Source: Cytobacillus sp. FSL H8-0458
GTDB taxonomy: Bacteria > Bacillota > Bacilli > Bacillales > Cytobacillaceae
Length of the DNA: 64,000 bases
Reading direction: 5' to 3'
NCBI RefSeq assembly: GCF_038002165.1
Contig: NZ_JBBOBR010000002.1
Span: 248,001 to 312,000, forward strand
Part shown: positions 26,275 through 34,031 of the stretch, piece by piece
How the letters are laid out: the number at the start of each line of letters is the position of its first letter
How positions within the stretch are numbered: the stretch's first letter is position 1
Program-made: the position numbers and the translations under genes
Notes under the pieces: model-generated
Told to the model about the DNA's origin: nothing
Databases searched by the model: none
Seen by the model: the letters and a program-made list of their open reading frames with translations, nothing else

Positions 26275-26846
26275 GCGAGATTCCTCTCCTTTTTTGCCTC
26301 ATTTTTATCCGCTTTATCTTTTTTCAGGAGAGCCGCTGTCAGCAACACAAATATGATAATCGCAGGATGAATATTAACGAATTCAAGAAGAACTAAGCTT
26401 ACGGCTGTAAAAAGGAGTGTCCAGCCCCAGCCGAGTGACGATTTCGATGACTTTTTAATAAAGTCCCAAGTGAGTGTTGCCAGCATCACGGCCACAACTG
26501 GGACGACTGCCTTTGTCATGCCGGCTACCCATGGCTGGTCTTTAAATGTATTTAATGCAGTAAGAAGAATAATCATAAGGAAAATTGTTGGTACCATTGT
26601 TGCTGCAAGTGCAGTGACCATGCCAAGAATGCCGCCAACACGATAACCTATATAGCCGGCCATTTTTGTGGCAATCGGGCCAGGGAGTGCATTGCCCAGC
26701 GCCAGCACATCGCCGAATTCATCCGTATCCATCCATTTATATTTATCAACAACCTCTTTATGGACAAGCGGAATCGACGACGGGCCGCCGCCATAGCCGA
26801 GGATTCCTACTCTAAAAAAAGCCATAAAGATGTCAGCCTGCTTCAT
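26271..26846 (-). CDS. Chromate transporter (CHR) short subunit, first of pair
   Basis: 191 residues. MKQADIFMAFFRVGILGYGGG leads into GGGPSSIPLVHKEVV and NALPGPIATKMAGYIGY, the same motifs as in the partner gene, so the two are paralogues. A Lys/Glu-rich C-terminus (KDKADKNEAKKERN) lies after the last TM. AGAGGTGGTAGC precedes ATG 26846. It is probably the first gene of a CHR-CHR-DUF1028 operon. Confidence 0.88.
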   Translation of the reverse strand: MKQADIFMAFFRVGILGYGGGPSSIPLVHKEVVDKYKWMDTDEFGDVLALGNALPGPIATKMAGYIGYRVGGILGMVTALAATMVPTIFLMIILLTALNTFKDQPWVAGMTKAVVPVVAVMLATLTWDFIKKSSKSSLGWGWTLLFTAVSLVLLEFVNIHPAIIIFVLLTAALLKKDKADKNEAKKERNLA

Positions 26847-26873
26847 GATGCTACCACCTCTTTTCGTTGTTTC

Positions 26874-26886
26874 GGTACCAGGTACC
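26874..26886. repeat. Double GGTACC dyad upstream of the chromate operon
   Basis: GGTACCAGGTACC, two palindromes one base apart, lies 28 bp before the CHR start. It could be an operator or a variant of the dyad at 11881. Confidence 0.3.
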
Positions 26887-26945
26887 TATATCACTACTAG
26901 ACCAGTTTGGTATCCCTGCCTCAGCGTCCGGAAAAAGCAGATGAA

Positions 26946-26968
26946 GGAGCGGCCATTTTTTCCGCTCC
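26946..26968 (-). terminator. Hairpin after the gamma-glutamyltransferase gene
   Basis: GGAGCGG and CCGCTCC form a 7-bp stem with an A/T-rich loop. On the minus strand the T run begins about 9 bases after the stem, so termination may be incomplete. Confidence 0.4.
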
Positions 26969-27026
26969 CCAGTATCTTTTATATGGTTATTTTACTCCTA
27001 TATGCGTGCTGCTTCCTCACTTTTTA

Positions 27027-28637
27027 TTACCAGGCTGCAATCGATCCGTCAGTTCGCGCTTCGGTTCCTCCCAAAAGCACGCCTGTTTTAGGATCACGCC
27101 AGATAATCTGGCCTCGGCCAAATCCGCCTGTATCAACGGTTACCTCAATTTGATGTCCTTTGCGCACCAGTGCCTGCGCAATGTGATTAGGGAAATGAGG
27201 CTCCACCTGAACCTTTTTTCCTTCAATCCACTGCCATCTTGGCGCATCAAGGGCTGCCTGCGGGTTCAAGTGGAAGTCCACCGTATTCATGACCACCTGC
27301 ATATGCCCCTGCGGCTGCATATAGCCGCCCATCACACCGAACGGTCCAATCGCTTCTCCGTCTTTTGTCAGGAATCCAGGAATAATTGTGTGATATGTTT
27401 TCTTGCCCGGCTTCAGTGCATTATGGTGCTCCGGATCAAGCGAGAAATCGTGACCGCGATTCTGAAGGGCAATGCCTGTGCCCGGAACAACAAGCCCTGA
27501 GCCGAATCCCATATAATTGCTTTGGATGAAGGAAACCATATTGCCTTCGCTGTCAGCTGCCGCAAGATAAACAGTACCTCCGCGCGGCGGCTGATATGGC
27601 TCAGGTGTTACGGCCTCCTCGGCAATTTCGCTGCGGCGGGATTCACCGTACTCCTCTGAAAGCAATTCTTCCACTGTCACTCTCATTTCCGCCGGATCTG
27701 TAATAAATGCCTTCCCGTCAGTAAAAGCTAACTTCATCGCTTCAATTTGTTTGTGATAGGTGTCAGCTGTTTCTTTATCTCCGAAATCAAAGCCTTTAGC
27801 GATATTTAACCCTAAGAGAGCTACAAGCCCCTGGCCGTTCGGCGGGATTTCCCATACATCATAGCCGCGGTAGTTTACTTTGATGGGAGCTACCCATTCC
27901 GCCTTGTAATCAGCAAGATCTTCTTTTGATAAAAAGGCATTGTATTTTTTTGAAAAAGCATCAATTTTTTCAGCGATCTCCCCGCGGTAAAAGCTTTCGC
28001 CGTCTGTTTCGCCAATGGCTCTTAAAGTGGCTGCATGGCCTTCAGAACGCCAGACCTCGCCAATTTCAGGAGCCCGTCCATCCGGAGCAAAGGTTTCAAA
28101 CCAATGCTGGAATTCATCGTCCGTCAGAATCTGTTTGAACTTTTTATACGCATACTGCCAGTACTTGCCGAGGATCGGTGTTAACGGATAACCTTTTTCC
28201 GCATAATCAATAGCGGGCTGAAGGACTTCTTTTAACGGAAGCCTGCCGAATCGCCTGGAAAGCTCAGCCCACGCAGATGGAGCACCAGGCACCGTAACCG
28301 GCATCCAGCCGTGCATCGGCATTTTTTCGATGCCTCTTTCCTTTAAAGCTTCTAAGCTAATGGACTTTGGTGCAGGGCCGCTTGCATTCAATCCATGCAG
28401 TTCCCCTTTCGTCCAGACGAGTGCAAATGCGTCGCCGCCGATTCCGTTTGATGTCGGTTCAACGACCGTAAGAGCAGCGGCTGTTGCAATCGCTGCATCT
28501 ATGGCATTTCCGCCTTTTTTCATCATATCTAATCCAGCCTGTGCTGCAAGCGGCTGGGAAGTAGCCACCATGCCGTTACTCGCCATCACGGTCGTCCGCT
28601 GTGATGGGTATGGGTGGCTGTGGAAATCAAAGTTCAT
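27027..28637 (-). CDS. Gamma-glutamyltransferase family protein (YwrD-like)
   Basis: About 536 residues, start ATG 28637 behind GAGGTGAACTCC; the in-frame GTG at 28646 lies inside that site. Family blocks: GGNAIDAAIATAAAL (about 40-55), GIGGDAF (about 68-74) and the autoprocessing site PRGGTVYLAAADSEGNMVSF, where Thr begins the small subunit. No signal peptide, so it is cytoplasmic like B. subtilis YwrD and unlike secreted Ggt. Probably hydrolyses or transfers gamma-glutamyl groups of glutathione-like compounds; the substrate is unproven. Confidence 0.88.
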   Translation of the reverse strand: MNFDFHSHPYPSQRTTVMASNGMVATSQPLAAQAGLDMMKKGGNAIDAAIATAAALTVVEPTSNGIGGDAFALVWTKGELHGLNASGPAPKSISLEALKERGIEKMPMHGWMPVTVPGAPSAWAELSRRFGRLPLKEVLQPAIDYAEKGYPLTPILGKYWQYAYKKFKQILTDDEFQHWFETFAPDGRAPEIGEVWRSEGHAATLRAIGETDGESFYRGEIAEKIDAFSKKYNAFLSKEDLADYKAEWVAPIKVNYRGYDVWEIPPNGQGLVALLGLNIAKGFDFGDKETADTYHKQIEAMKLAFTDGKAFITDPAEMRVTVEELLSEEYGESRRSEIAEEAVTPEPYQPPRGGTVYLAAADSEGNMVSFIQSNYMGFGSGLVVPGTGIALQNRGHDFSLDPEHHNALKPGKKTYHTIIPGFLTKDGEAIGPFGVMGGYMQPQGHMQVVMNTVDFHLNPQAALDAPRWQWIEGKKVQVEPHFPNHIAQALVRKGHQIEVTVDTGGFGRGQIIWRDPKTGVLLGGTEARTDGSIAAW

Positions 28638-28743
28638 GGAGTTCACCTCTGTATTAAAGTGTTAAAATGGTTAATTCTGATTATAACAAATTATTTAAAT
28701 ATTATGTTAGTGTTTATTTCGGAATACTAAACTACTTTTGATA

Positions 28744-28772
28744 TTGACATAGCATAAAAAATCCACTATGAT
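28744..28772 (+). promoter_or_regulatory. Consensus sigma-A promoter of the riboswitch
   Basis: TTGACA at 28744-28749, a 17-bp spacer, TATGAT at 28767-28772; transcription would start about 20 bp before the aptamer. Confidence 0.85.
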
Positions 28773-28798
28773 GTAGCTATAAATTGAATAGTTTCTCC

Positions 28799-28893
28799 TA
28801 AAGGGGAGTAGCTTTTACAGCAGAGTCGTCATTACGGAGCATGCGCTCTCGGCTTTGTTGGCAATCTTAACAATTGTTAGCAAGACCTTTACC
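28799..28893 (+). ncRNA. yybP-ykoY manganese riboswitch aptamer
   Basis: It has the conserved family words: AAAGGGGAGTAGC at the 5' side, GTCGTCA and GGCTTTGTTG in the middle, and AGCAAGACCTTTACC at the 3' side. P1 forms from TAAAGG (28799-28804) and CCTTTA (28886-28891). Known members sense Mn2+ and switch on exporters such as MntP, TerC or UPF0016 proteins. None is encoded nearby. The next gene is a Spo0M-like protein 200 bp away with its own promoter. Confidence 0.88.
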
Positions 28894-28950
28894 AAATATG
28901 GTAGAGGTCTTTATTTATGGGCCTTTACCACCGCGGTAAAGGCCCTTTTT
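28884..28950 (+). terminator. Riboswitch expression platform with terminator
   Basis: Arm 1 GACCTTTACC (28884-28893) can pair with arm 2 GGTAGAGGTC (28900-28909). Arm 3 and arm 4 form the perfect 11-bp terminator GGGCCTTTACC/GGTAAAGGCCC (28919-28945) plus TTTTT. Arm 2 can instead pair fully with arm 3 (two G-U), an antiterminator available when P1 holds arm 1. Confidence 0.85.
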
Positions 28951-29018
28951 GTATACGAGCCCGCACCGCAGAACGTTTGACTTTATAAAATGGAGGAATA
29001 GGTAGAAGGAAAATTGCC

Positions 29019-29046
29019 TGAAACTTTATCATTATTAGCACGTATA
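29019..29046 (+). promoter_or_regulatory. Sigma-W type promoter of the Spo0M-like gene
   Basis: TGAAAC (29019-29024), a 16-bp spacer, CGTATA (29041-29046): an exact ECF sigma-W consensus, about 66 bp before the coding start. Confidence 0.8.
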
Positions 29047-29111
29047 GAAGGAAACAGCAAAACGTGGTGTGAGCGAGCAGCTCCCCCTATATAAAATTAG
29101 AGGAGAGATCT

Positions 29112-29504
29112 TTGTTGATTTTACGAAAATACATGTCAATGCTTGGAATAGGCTCTGCGAAAATTGATCTGCAGCTGCCAAAGCTTCAATATACACCGGG
29201 AGAAAATGTGAGCGGAATCTTCCTAATTGAAGGAGGAACCATTGAACAGCAGATTAAGCGGATTGAGTGTGACCTGGTCATGACATCACCTGAGAATGAG
29301 AAGGAGGAAGTGATCGGGACAGCGACCATTCTGTCCACCAAAGTCATTGAATCAGAAGAAACCAACAAAATGGACTTTAACTTCCAGCTGCCTGAAGACA
29401 TTCCCTGCTCTGCGCCTGATCGGATTTTTCAATTTAAAACAAGATTGATTTTTAACGAAGGCGTTAAAAGCGCTGATCTGGATAAAATTACGATAATTCA
29501 ATAA
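29112..29504 (+). CDS. Short Spo0M-like (arrestin-fold) protein
   Basis: 130 residues from TTG 29112, or TTG 29115, behind AGAGGAGAG. MLGIGSAKIDLQLPKLQYTPGENVSG and VEGG-like FLIEGGTIEQQIKRIE match the N-terminal arrestin-like domain of the sporulation control protein Spo0M. Full-length Spo0M is about 258 residues, so only the first half is present. The sequence after the stop has no remaining frame of the second half, so it is either a natural one-domain paralogue or an old truncation. The upstream sigma-W promoter suggests envelope-stress control. The upstream manganese riboswitch may add read-through control. Confidence 0.72.
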   Translation: MLILRKYMSMLGIGSAKIDLQLPKLQYTPGENVSGIFLIEGGTIEQQIKRIECDLVMTSPENEKEEVIGTATILSTKVIESEETNKMDFNFQLPEDIPCSAPDRIFQFKTRLIFNEGVKSADLDKITIIQ

Positions 29505-29654
29505 CCCTTTCCAAGGAGGAAAAAACGAGTGTAAACTATCCCCTCTTAACCCATAAAAAATATAAAAAGAGGAGATTCTTACCTAATTGAACACTTTGCA
29601 AAAGTGGCTAATTCTATTTACTTTTTGAAGCATACTTGAAACAAGCTATCTATC

Positions 29655-29703
29655 AGCTGCCACACTTGAGGTGAAAAACCCGCCGCGCATTCAGGTGGCA
29701 GCT
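29655..29703. repeat. 9-bp inverted repeat in the gap before DUF1232
   Basis: AGCTGCCAC (29655-29663) and GTGGCAGCT (29695-29703) are exact reverse complements with a 31-bp loop. No T run, so not a simple terminator. The gap also has an orphan AAGGAGG at about 29514 followed at once by a stop. Confidence 0.4.
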
Positions 29704-29739
29704 TCCATTCAGCGAATGAACTAGAAAAAGGTGAACGAA

Positions 29740-30018
29740 ATGAAGTTTCTCAAACGCATCAAATTTGTATTTAAATTTTGGAAGTTTCTGCCCTTCCTGA
29801 GGGATTACTTTCTCTCAAAGGAAGTATCAGCCGGCAAAAAGCTCTTTCCTGTTGCAGCCGGACTTCTCTATATCCTTTTGCCGCTCGACCTTGTTCCAGA
29901 CTTCCTGTCGATCTTCGGATTTACGGATGATATTGTCATTACATCGTTTGTCCTTCAGCAGATGGTGAAGATGGCTCCGGAGTCATTGAAGGAGAAATAT
30001 AAGGTTCTTGAGGAGTGA
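29740..30018 (+). CDS. DUF1232 (YkvA-like) small membrane protein
   Basis: About 92 residues from ATG 29740 behind AAAAAGGTG. The core KLFPVAAGLLYILLPLDLVPDFLSIFGFTDD contains the PLDLVPD motif of DUF1232, within one hydrophobic hairpin (about 35-70). The family is widespread and has no defined function. Own terminator follows. Confidence 0.82.
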   Translation: MKFLKRIKFVFKFWKFLPFLRDYFLSKEVSAGKKLFPVAAGLLYILLPLDLVPDFLSIFGFTDDIVITSFVLQQMVKMAPESLKEKYKVLEE

Positions 30019-30026
30019 TGCTTTTG

Positions 30027-30051
30027 AAGCCTGTGTTATGCAGGCTTTTTT
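30027..30051 (+). terminator. Terminator after the DUF1232 gene
   Basis: AAGCCTG (30027-30033) pairs with CAGGCTT (30041-30047), followed by a T run. Confidence 0.82.
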
Positions 30052-30089
30052 ATTTTGCTATTTTTTCAAGAAAGGTCTGACTTCATACT

Positions 30090-30115
30090 TAAGACCTCCT
30101 TCTTTCTGCCGATAA
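30090..30115 (+). promoter_or_regulatory. Sigma-D promoter of the BMP lipoprotein/chemoreceptor operon
   Basis: TAAG (30090-30093), a 14-bp spacer, GCCGATAA (30108-30115). The -10 matches the motility sigma factor consensus and is identical to the flgM promoter -10 in this window. Confidence 0.75.
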
Positions 30116-30151
30116 TATGTAAGGCGAAATATTACAACATGGAGGTTTACC

Positions 30152-31126
30152 TTGAAAAAACTATTACCCTTCCTGCTGATGTTCAGCTTACTTCTGGCAG
30201 CCTGCTCTGCCTCTGAACAAAGCACAAACCAGCATAAAGAATATAAAATTGGCATTCTATTATCGGACACCGGACTTGGAGATGAGTCTTTTAACGACTC
30301 TGCATTCCGGGGCCTGGAAAAAGCACGTGATGAGCTGGGCATTCTGTTTGATTACAAAGAAGCGCCTGACGGAAATTTTGAAAAGCCGCTTGAAGAGCTG
30401 GTCAAAGAAGATCATGACCTGATCATCGGTCTGGGTTTCACAGCACAGGAAGCACTTGAAAAAACGGCGAAGAAATATCCTGACAAGCAATTTTTGCTGA
30501 TTGATGCTGTATCCGAGCTTGATAATGTTGTTTCACTTACGTTTAAGGAGCATGAAGGCAGCTTCCTTGTCGGAATGCTCGCGGCTATGACAAGCAAAAC
30601 AGGCAAGCTGGGTTTTATCGGCGGTGTTGATGTGCCTGTCATCCACCATTTTGAAAATGGATTTGTGCAAGGAGCTAAGCATTTCAACCCGAAAATTGAA
30701 GTTCTGACTGAATACGCCGGAAGTTTTGGAGATGCCGCTCTCGGCGGGAAAATTGCCGAGAAGCAAATTGCTGCAGGTGCAGATTTTATCTACCCTGCTG
30801 CCGGTTTCACCGGTTTTGGCGCACTGAAAAAAGCCGAAGAAGAAGGTGTGCTTGCCGGCGGTGTCGATTCCGACCAATATTTTGTTGCAGAAAAAGCCGT
30901 TGCCACATCGATGGTCAAAAACATCGATATTGCTGTTTTTAACCTGGCGAAGGAATTGACGGAAAACGGAAAAATCGAAGCTTCCTCCTATGAATGGGGA
31001 CTGGCAGAAAACGGTGTCGGCCTTTCTGAGATCCGCGTAATTTCCTTAACAGAGGAACAGAAAGCGGCATTAAAAAAAGCAGCCGACGACATAATCGCTG
31101 GAAAAATCACAGTAAAAGCTGAATAA
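30152..31126 (+). CDS. BMP family (PnrA/Med-like) lipoprotein
   Basis: 324 residues from TTG 30152 behind GGAGGT. A lipoprotein signal peptide ends LLLAAC (Cys about 18). The mature part is a periplasmic-binding-protein fold of the BMP family (GILLSDTGLGDESFNDSAFRGLEKA, then GFIGGVDVPVIHHFENGFVQGA and AAGADFIYPAAGFTGFGALKKA). BMP proteins bind purine nucleosides or act as ABC solute receptors. No ATPase or permease gene is adjacent. Instead a chemoreceptor follows after 15 bp and both lie behind a sigma-D promoter, so this may present its ligand to the receptor. Confidence 0.87.
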   Translation: MKKLLPFLLMFSLLLAACSASEQSTNQHKEYKIGILLSDTGLGDESFNDSAFRGLEKARDELGILFDYKEAPDGNFEKPLEELVKEDHDLIIGLGFTAQEALEKTAKKYPDKQFLLIDAVSELDNVVSLTFKEHEGSFLVGMLAAMTSKTGKLGFIGGVDVPVIHHFENGFVQGAKHFNPKIEVLTEYAGSFGDAALGGKIAEKQIAAGADFIYPAAGFTGFGALKKAEEEGVLAGGVDSDQYFVAEKAVATSMVKNIDIAVFNLAKELTENGKIEASSYEWGLAENGVGLSEIRVISLTEEQKAALKKAADDIIAGKITVKAE

Positions 31127-31141
31127 AGGAGCTCTTCAAAG

Positions 31142-32803
31142 ATGACATTACGAAAACGCCTCATTATTGTCACGCTGATCCCGCTCGCACTCTCGGTCAG
31201 CATGATTGGCTTTATCATACTACAGACTTTAAACATTCAAAGCTCCGCTAAAGATGATGTGGATCTTCTGCTGAAAGTGAAGGACCTGGAGCAAAGCCTG
31301 GTGGTGACAAGTCAGTCGCTTGCCAATTACACGTACAATTCAAGTGACGCCAACAAGGACCAGGCACTGACCATGATGACAGAAGTTCAGGAAAGCCTGG
31401 CTTCCCTCTCTTCGGTTGCCACAGTTCCTGAGCATAAAAAGATCATCGGCAGCATTGAAGGAAAGTATGCAGAGCTATCGAAAGTTTCAACTGAAGCCTT
31501 CAACAAGGGAAACAAAGCGGAAATCAAGCGTCAGAGCATACGAATTTCCGGCATCTTAAATGATATGCACCTTTTAAAGAAGCGCACAAATGAATGGTAT
31601 GAAGGCATTTTGCAGGAAACCAGCCAGAAAATCGCCTTTATCACGAATTCTTCCCTCATAGGAAGCGCGCTGCTTATTCTTTTATCAGCTGTATTCTCAT
31701 GGATGGCAGCCCGAGGAATTACAAAGCCAATCAATACGATTGTGGAAAAAGCAGAGAAAATTTCAGAGGGCGATTTAACGGCAGACTTATCACAGCTCAT
31801 CTTTAAAGAAAACAGCCGCTATGAAATGGATAAACTAACGGAAGCTTTTTCTAAAATGGTAGTGAACCTGAAAGGAACCGTGCAATCCATAGAAAAGGTC
31901 AGCCAAAATGTAAAAGGATTTGCCGGGGATGTGGCTTCCTATATGCACAGCTTAAATGAAAGCAGCAGCCAGGTGGCAGTTTCAACGGATGAATTGGCGA
32001 GAGGAAGCCAGGCCATTTCGGAAGATGTTCAGGCAACTGCCGAGTTAATGAGCGTGATGGGTGAGCAATTTTCCGCTGTCCACCAGTCGAGTGCCGAGAG
32101 TGCTGTGCAAAGCACGCAGGCATTGGAATCTGTTCATCAAGGACGGGTGTCTCTGGAAAAGCAAATGAAACTTGCGGAAGAGATCTCCAGTTCGTCTAAC
32201 CATATTAGAAGTTCAGTCAGTGAATTCGCCCAGTTCACCAAGGAAATTGAAGGGGCAGCTAACACGGTTAAAGATATTGCCGATCAGACAAATCTGCTGG
32301 CATTAAACGCAGCGATTGAAGCAGCCCGTGCCGGTGAAGCCGGTAAAGGATTTGCTGTTGTGGCAGAAGAAGTACGGAAGCTTGCTGATTCCTCTTCCAA
32401 AGCAACCGATCTGATCGCCTCAATGGTCAGCAACATCCAAAACGGAATAAGCAATATCTACACAGCAACCGAACAGGGACATGCCCTTTCAAAAGAACAA
32501 TCCCAGTCGATGAGCGAGACAGAACAGGTCTTTGCAACCATCTCTGAACATGTTTCCGGCATCCACAGCCATTTGGAGAAATTAGTTGAAGATATGAAGA
32601 GTTCCAGTGATATGAGCCAGCAGGTCATTAGCGCTGTGGAAAACATTTCAGCGGTAACTGAAGAAACAGCTGCCGGGACTGAGGAAATCTCCGCTTCTAC
32701 GGAGGAGCAGCTTCGTGCGTTTGAGCAGGTTATGGTGAAGGTGGAGCAGCTGGAGGAAATGACCGTGGTTATGGAGAGGGAATTGGAGAAGTTTACGGTT
32801 TAG
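31142..32803 (+). CDS. Methyl-accepting chemotaxis protein
   Basis: 553 residues. TM1 about 9-30; an extracellular helical sensor (about 31-165, four-helix-bundle type); TM2 about 165-190; HAMP about 190-245; and the signalling hairpin with [20 protein letters not shown] at the tip, continuing [22 protein letters not shown] precedes ATG 31142. Co-transcribed with the BMP lipoprotein upstream. Ligand unknown; nucleosides or another BMP ligand are a testable guess. The phased TGCAAATAG array begins 41 bp after the stop. Confidence 0.92.
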   Translation: MTLRKRLIIVTLIPLALSVSMIGFIILQTLNIQSSAKDDVDLLLKVKDLEQSLVVTSQSLANYTYNSSDANKDQALTMMTEVQESLASLSSVATVPEHKKIIGSIEGKYAELSKVSTEAFNKGNKAEIKRQSIRISGILNDMHLLKKRTNEWYEGILQETSQKIAFITNSSLIGSALLILLSAVFSWMAARGITKPINTIVEKAEKISEGDLTADLSQLIFKENSRYEMDKLTEAFSKMVVNLKGTVQSIEKVSQNVKGFAGDVASYMHSLNESSSQVAVSTDELARGSQAISEDVQATAELMSVMGEQFSAVHQSSAESAVQSTQALESVHQGRVSLEKQMKLAEEISSSSNHIRSSVSEFAQFTKEIEGAANTVKDIADQTNLLALNAAIEAARAGEAGKGFAVVAEEVRKLADSSSKATDLIASMVSNIQNGISNIYTATEQGHALSKEQSQSMSETEQVFATISEHVSGIHSHLEKLVEDMKSSSDMSQQVISAVENISAVTEETAAGTEEISASTEEQLRAFEQVMVKVEQLEEMTVVMERELEKFTV

Positions 32804-32844
32804 GCTGGTTTTTGGCAGTGTCGTTTTACTGAAAATGTGGACGT

Positions 32845-32956
32845 TGCAAATAGATCGGGAAAACCTGCAAATAGAAAAGCGATTTTCGCAAATAGAGCCT
32901 GATATCTGCAAATAAAACAGCAAATTTGCAAATAGCAGGCCAATTCCTGCAAATAG
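32845..32956. repeat. Phased direct-repeat array, six copies of TGCAAATAG
   Basis: TGCAAATAG (one CGCAAATAG, one TGCAAATAA) starts at 32845, 32866, 32887, 32907, 32927 and 32948, steps 21,21,20,20,21. Spacers are unrelated. Plus orientation, between the chemoreceptor stop and the shared terminator. Confidence 0.92.
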
Positions 32957-32980
32957 CCCAGGAGCGAGCCCAAACAAACG

Positions 32981-33007
32981 AAAACCCCGCCTCAGCAGCG
33001 GGGTTTT
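32981..33007. terminator. Bidirectional terminator between the chemoreceptor and hpf
   Basis: AAAACCCCGC (32981-32990) pairs with GCGGGGTTTT (32998-33007), 7-base loop. Confidence 0.88.
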
Positions 33008-33016
33008 CACGTGTTA

Positions 33017-33574
33017 TTATTGTGCTTCAATCAGACCATAGCGGCCGTCTTTACGCTTGTACACTACATTCGTTAAATTAGACTCTGCATTTGTGAACAC
33101 GTAGAAGCTGTGGCCCAGCATGTTCATTTGCAGGATCGCCTCTTCACTGTCCATCGGCTTCAGATCGAAGCTCTTTTGGCGGACAACTTCAAGATCGTTA
33201 TCCTCCTCATCCAGTTCAGGTGCCTCTGTCTCATTTTCCAATGCTGCAAACACAGCTGTCAGATTGCCCTTCTCGCGGAATTTGCGGTTCACTTTTGTTT
33301 TATGTTTGCGGATTTGGCGCTCCAATTTATCTGTAATCAGATCAATCGCTGCATACATATCATCATGATCTTCCTCTGCACGAAGAACCAGGTTCGGCAT
33401 CGGAATCGTTACTTCCACTTTAGAACGGTTATTGTTATACGTTTTTAAATTTACATGTACATTTGCATCAGGAGTTTCAGTAAAATACCTTTCTAACTTC
33501 GCAATTTTCTTCTCTACGTACTCTCTAATTGCTGGAGTTACCTCAATGTTTTCACCACGAATGTTGTAATTCAT
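33017..33574 (-). CDS. hpf: Ribosome hibernation-promoting factor, long form
   Basis: 185 residues from ATG 33574 (MNYNIRGENIEVTPAIREYVEKK) behind AAGGAGGAG; an in-frame start seven codons upstream is less likely. The N-terminal RaiA/HPF fold (about 1-100) is joined by an acidic linker to the C-terminal dimerisation domain (about 125-185, VVRQKSFDLKPMDSEEAILQMN). Long HPF alone makes 100S ribosome dimers. The B. subtilis orthologue is yvyD. A sigma-B-type promoter lies upstream. Confidence 0.95.
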   Translation of the reverse strand: MNYNIRGENIEVTPAIREYVEKKIAKLERYFTETPDANVHVNLKTYNNNRSKVEVTIPMPNLVLRAEEDHDDMYAAIDLITDKLERQIRKHKTKVNRKFREKGNLTAVFAALENETEAPELDEEDNDLEVVRQKSFDLKPMDSEEAILQMNMLGHSFYVFTNAESNLTNVVYKRKDGRYGLIEAQ

Positions 33575-33664
33575 ACGTGAACTCCTCCTTCTCATTATAC
33601 AATGACAGCCTTTTCATTAGCTTTTACCGTGAAAACCACCAGTAATGTCTGAAAAGGAAATGCC

Positions 33665-33689
33665 TAGTCTTAAAAGTATATTAAGACTA
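33665..33689. repeat. 9-bp perfect inverted repeat in the hpf leader
   Basis: TAGTCTTAA (33665-33673) and TTAAGACTA (33681-33689), 7-bp loop, between the sigma-B promoter and hpf. Could be an operator or a leader hairpin. Confidence 0.55.
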
Positions 33690-33707
33690 TATATTTATAT
33701 TTCTATT

Positions 33708-33733
33708 TTACCCCTAAAAACTCCTGCTGAAAC
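33708..33733 (-). promoter_or_regulatory. Sigma-B type promoter of hpf
   Basis: On the minus strand GTTTCA (33733-33728), 14-bp spacer, GGGTAA (33713-33708). Close to the general-stress consensus. In B. subtilis the orthologue yvyD is known to be sigma-B dependent. Confidence 0.65.
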
Positions 33734-33782
33734 TGGTAAAAAGATTGAGAATATTTGTCGAATTGGTGACTTATATAAAAAA

Positions 33783-33807
33783 ATGAGCAGCTGATTTCAC
33801 TGCTCAT
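33783..33807 (-). terminator. Terminator of the fliD operon
   Basis: ATGAGCAG (33783-33790) pairs with CTGCTCAT (33800-33807); TTTTTTTAT follows on the minus strand. The stem overlaps the yjfB stop. Confidence 0.85.
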
Positions 33808-34004
33808 CCTTTTATATCAATATGGCCGCCCAAGTGGGGCTGGGCTGTGTGCTGGAGGGCCTGTACATGAGACCCGCTCATCATCTTATTAATGAATTCC
33901 GCATTTCCTTCTGCCTGGTCCATGGCTTTTTTCATAACTGAGATGGATGCTTGCTGCTGGACCTGGCCTTGGGATAAGACCATAGACATTAAGGGGATAT
34001 CCAA
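33804..34004 (-). CDS. yjfB: YjfB-like putative motility protein
   Basis: 66 residues from TTG 34004 behind GGAGGTG. MDIPLMSMVLSQGQVQQQASISVMKKAMDQAE matches the YjfB_motility family. Only a link to motility is known. It is the last gene of the flaG-fliD-fliS-fliT operon, 27 bp after the preceding ORF, a position that supports the motility assignment. Confidence 0.82.
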   Translation of the reverse strand: MDIPLMSMVLSQGQVQQQASISVMKKAMDQAEGNAEFINKMMSGSHVQALQHTAQPHLGGHIDIKG

Positions 34005-34031
34005 TTGTACACCTCCGAGACTTTACCTTAC

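Noticed and set aside
29505..29739. Remnant of the second Spo0M domain
   Set aside because: All frames are interrupted by stops and no Spo0M-like words are visible; only an inverted repeat and an orphan Shine-Dalgarno remain.
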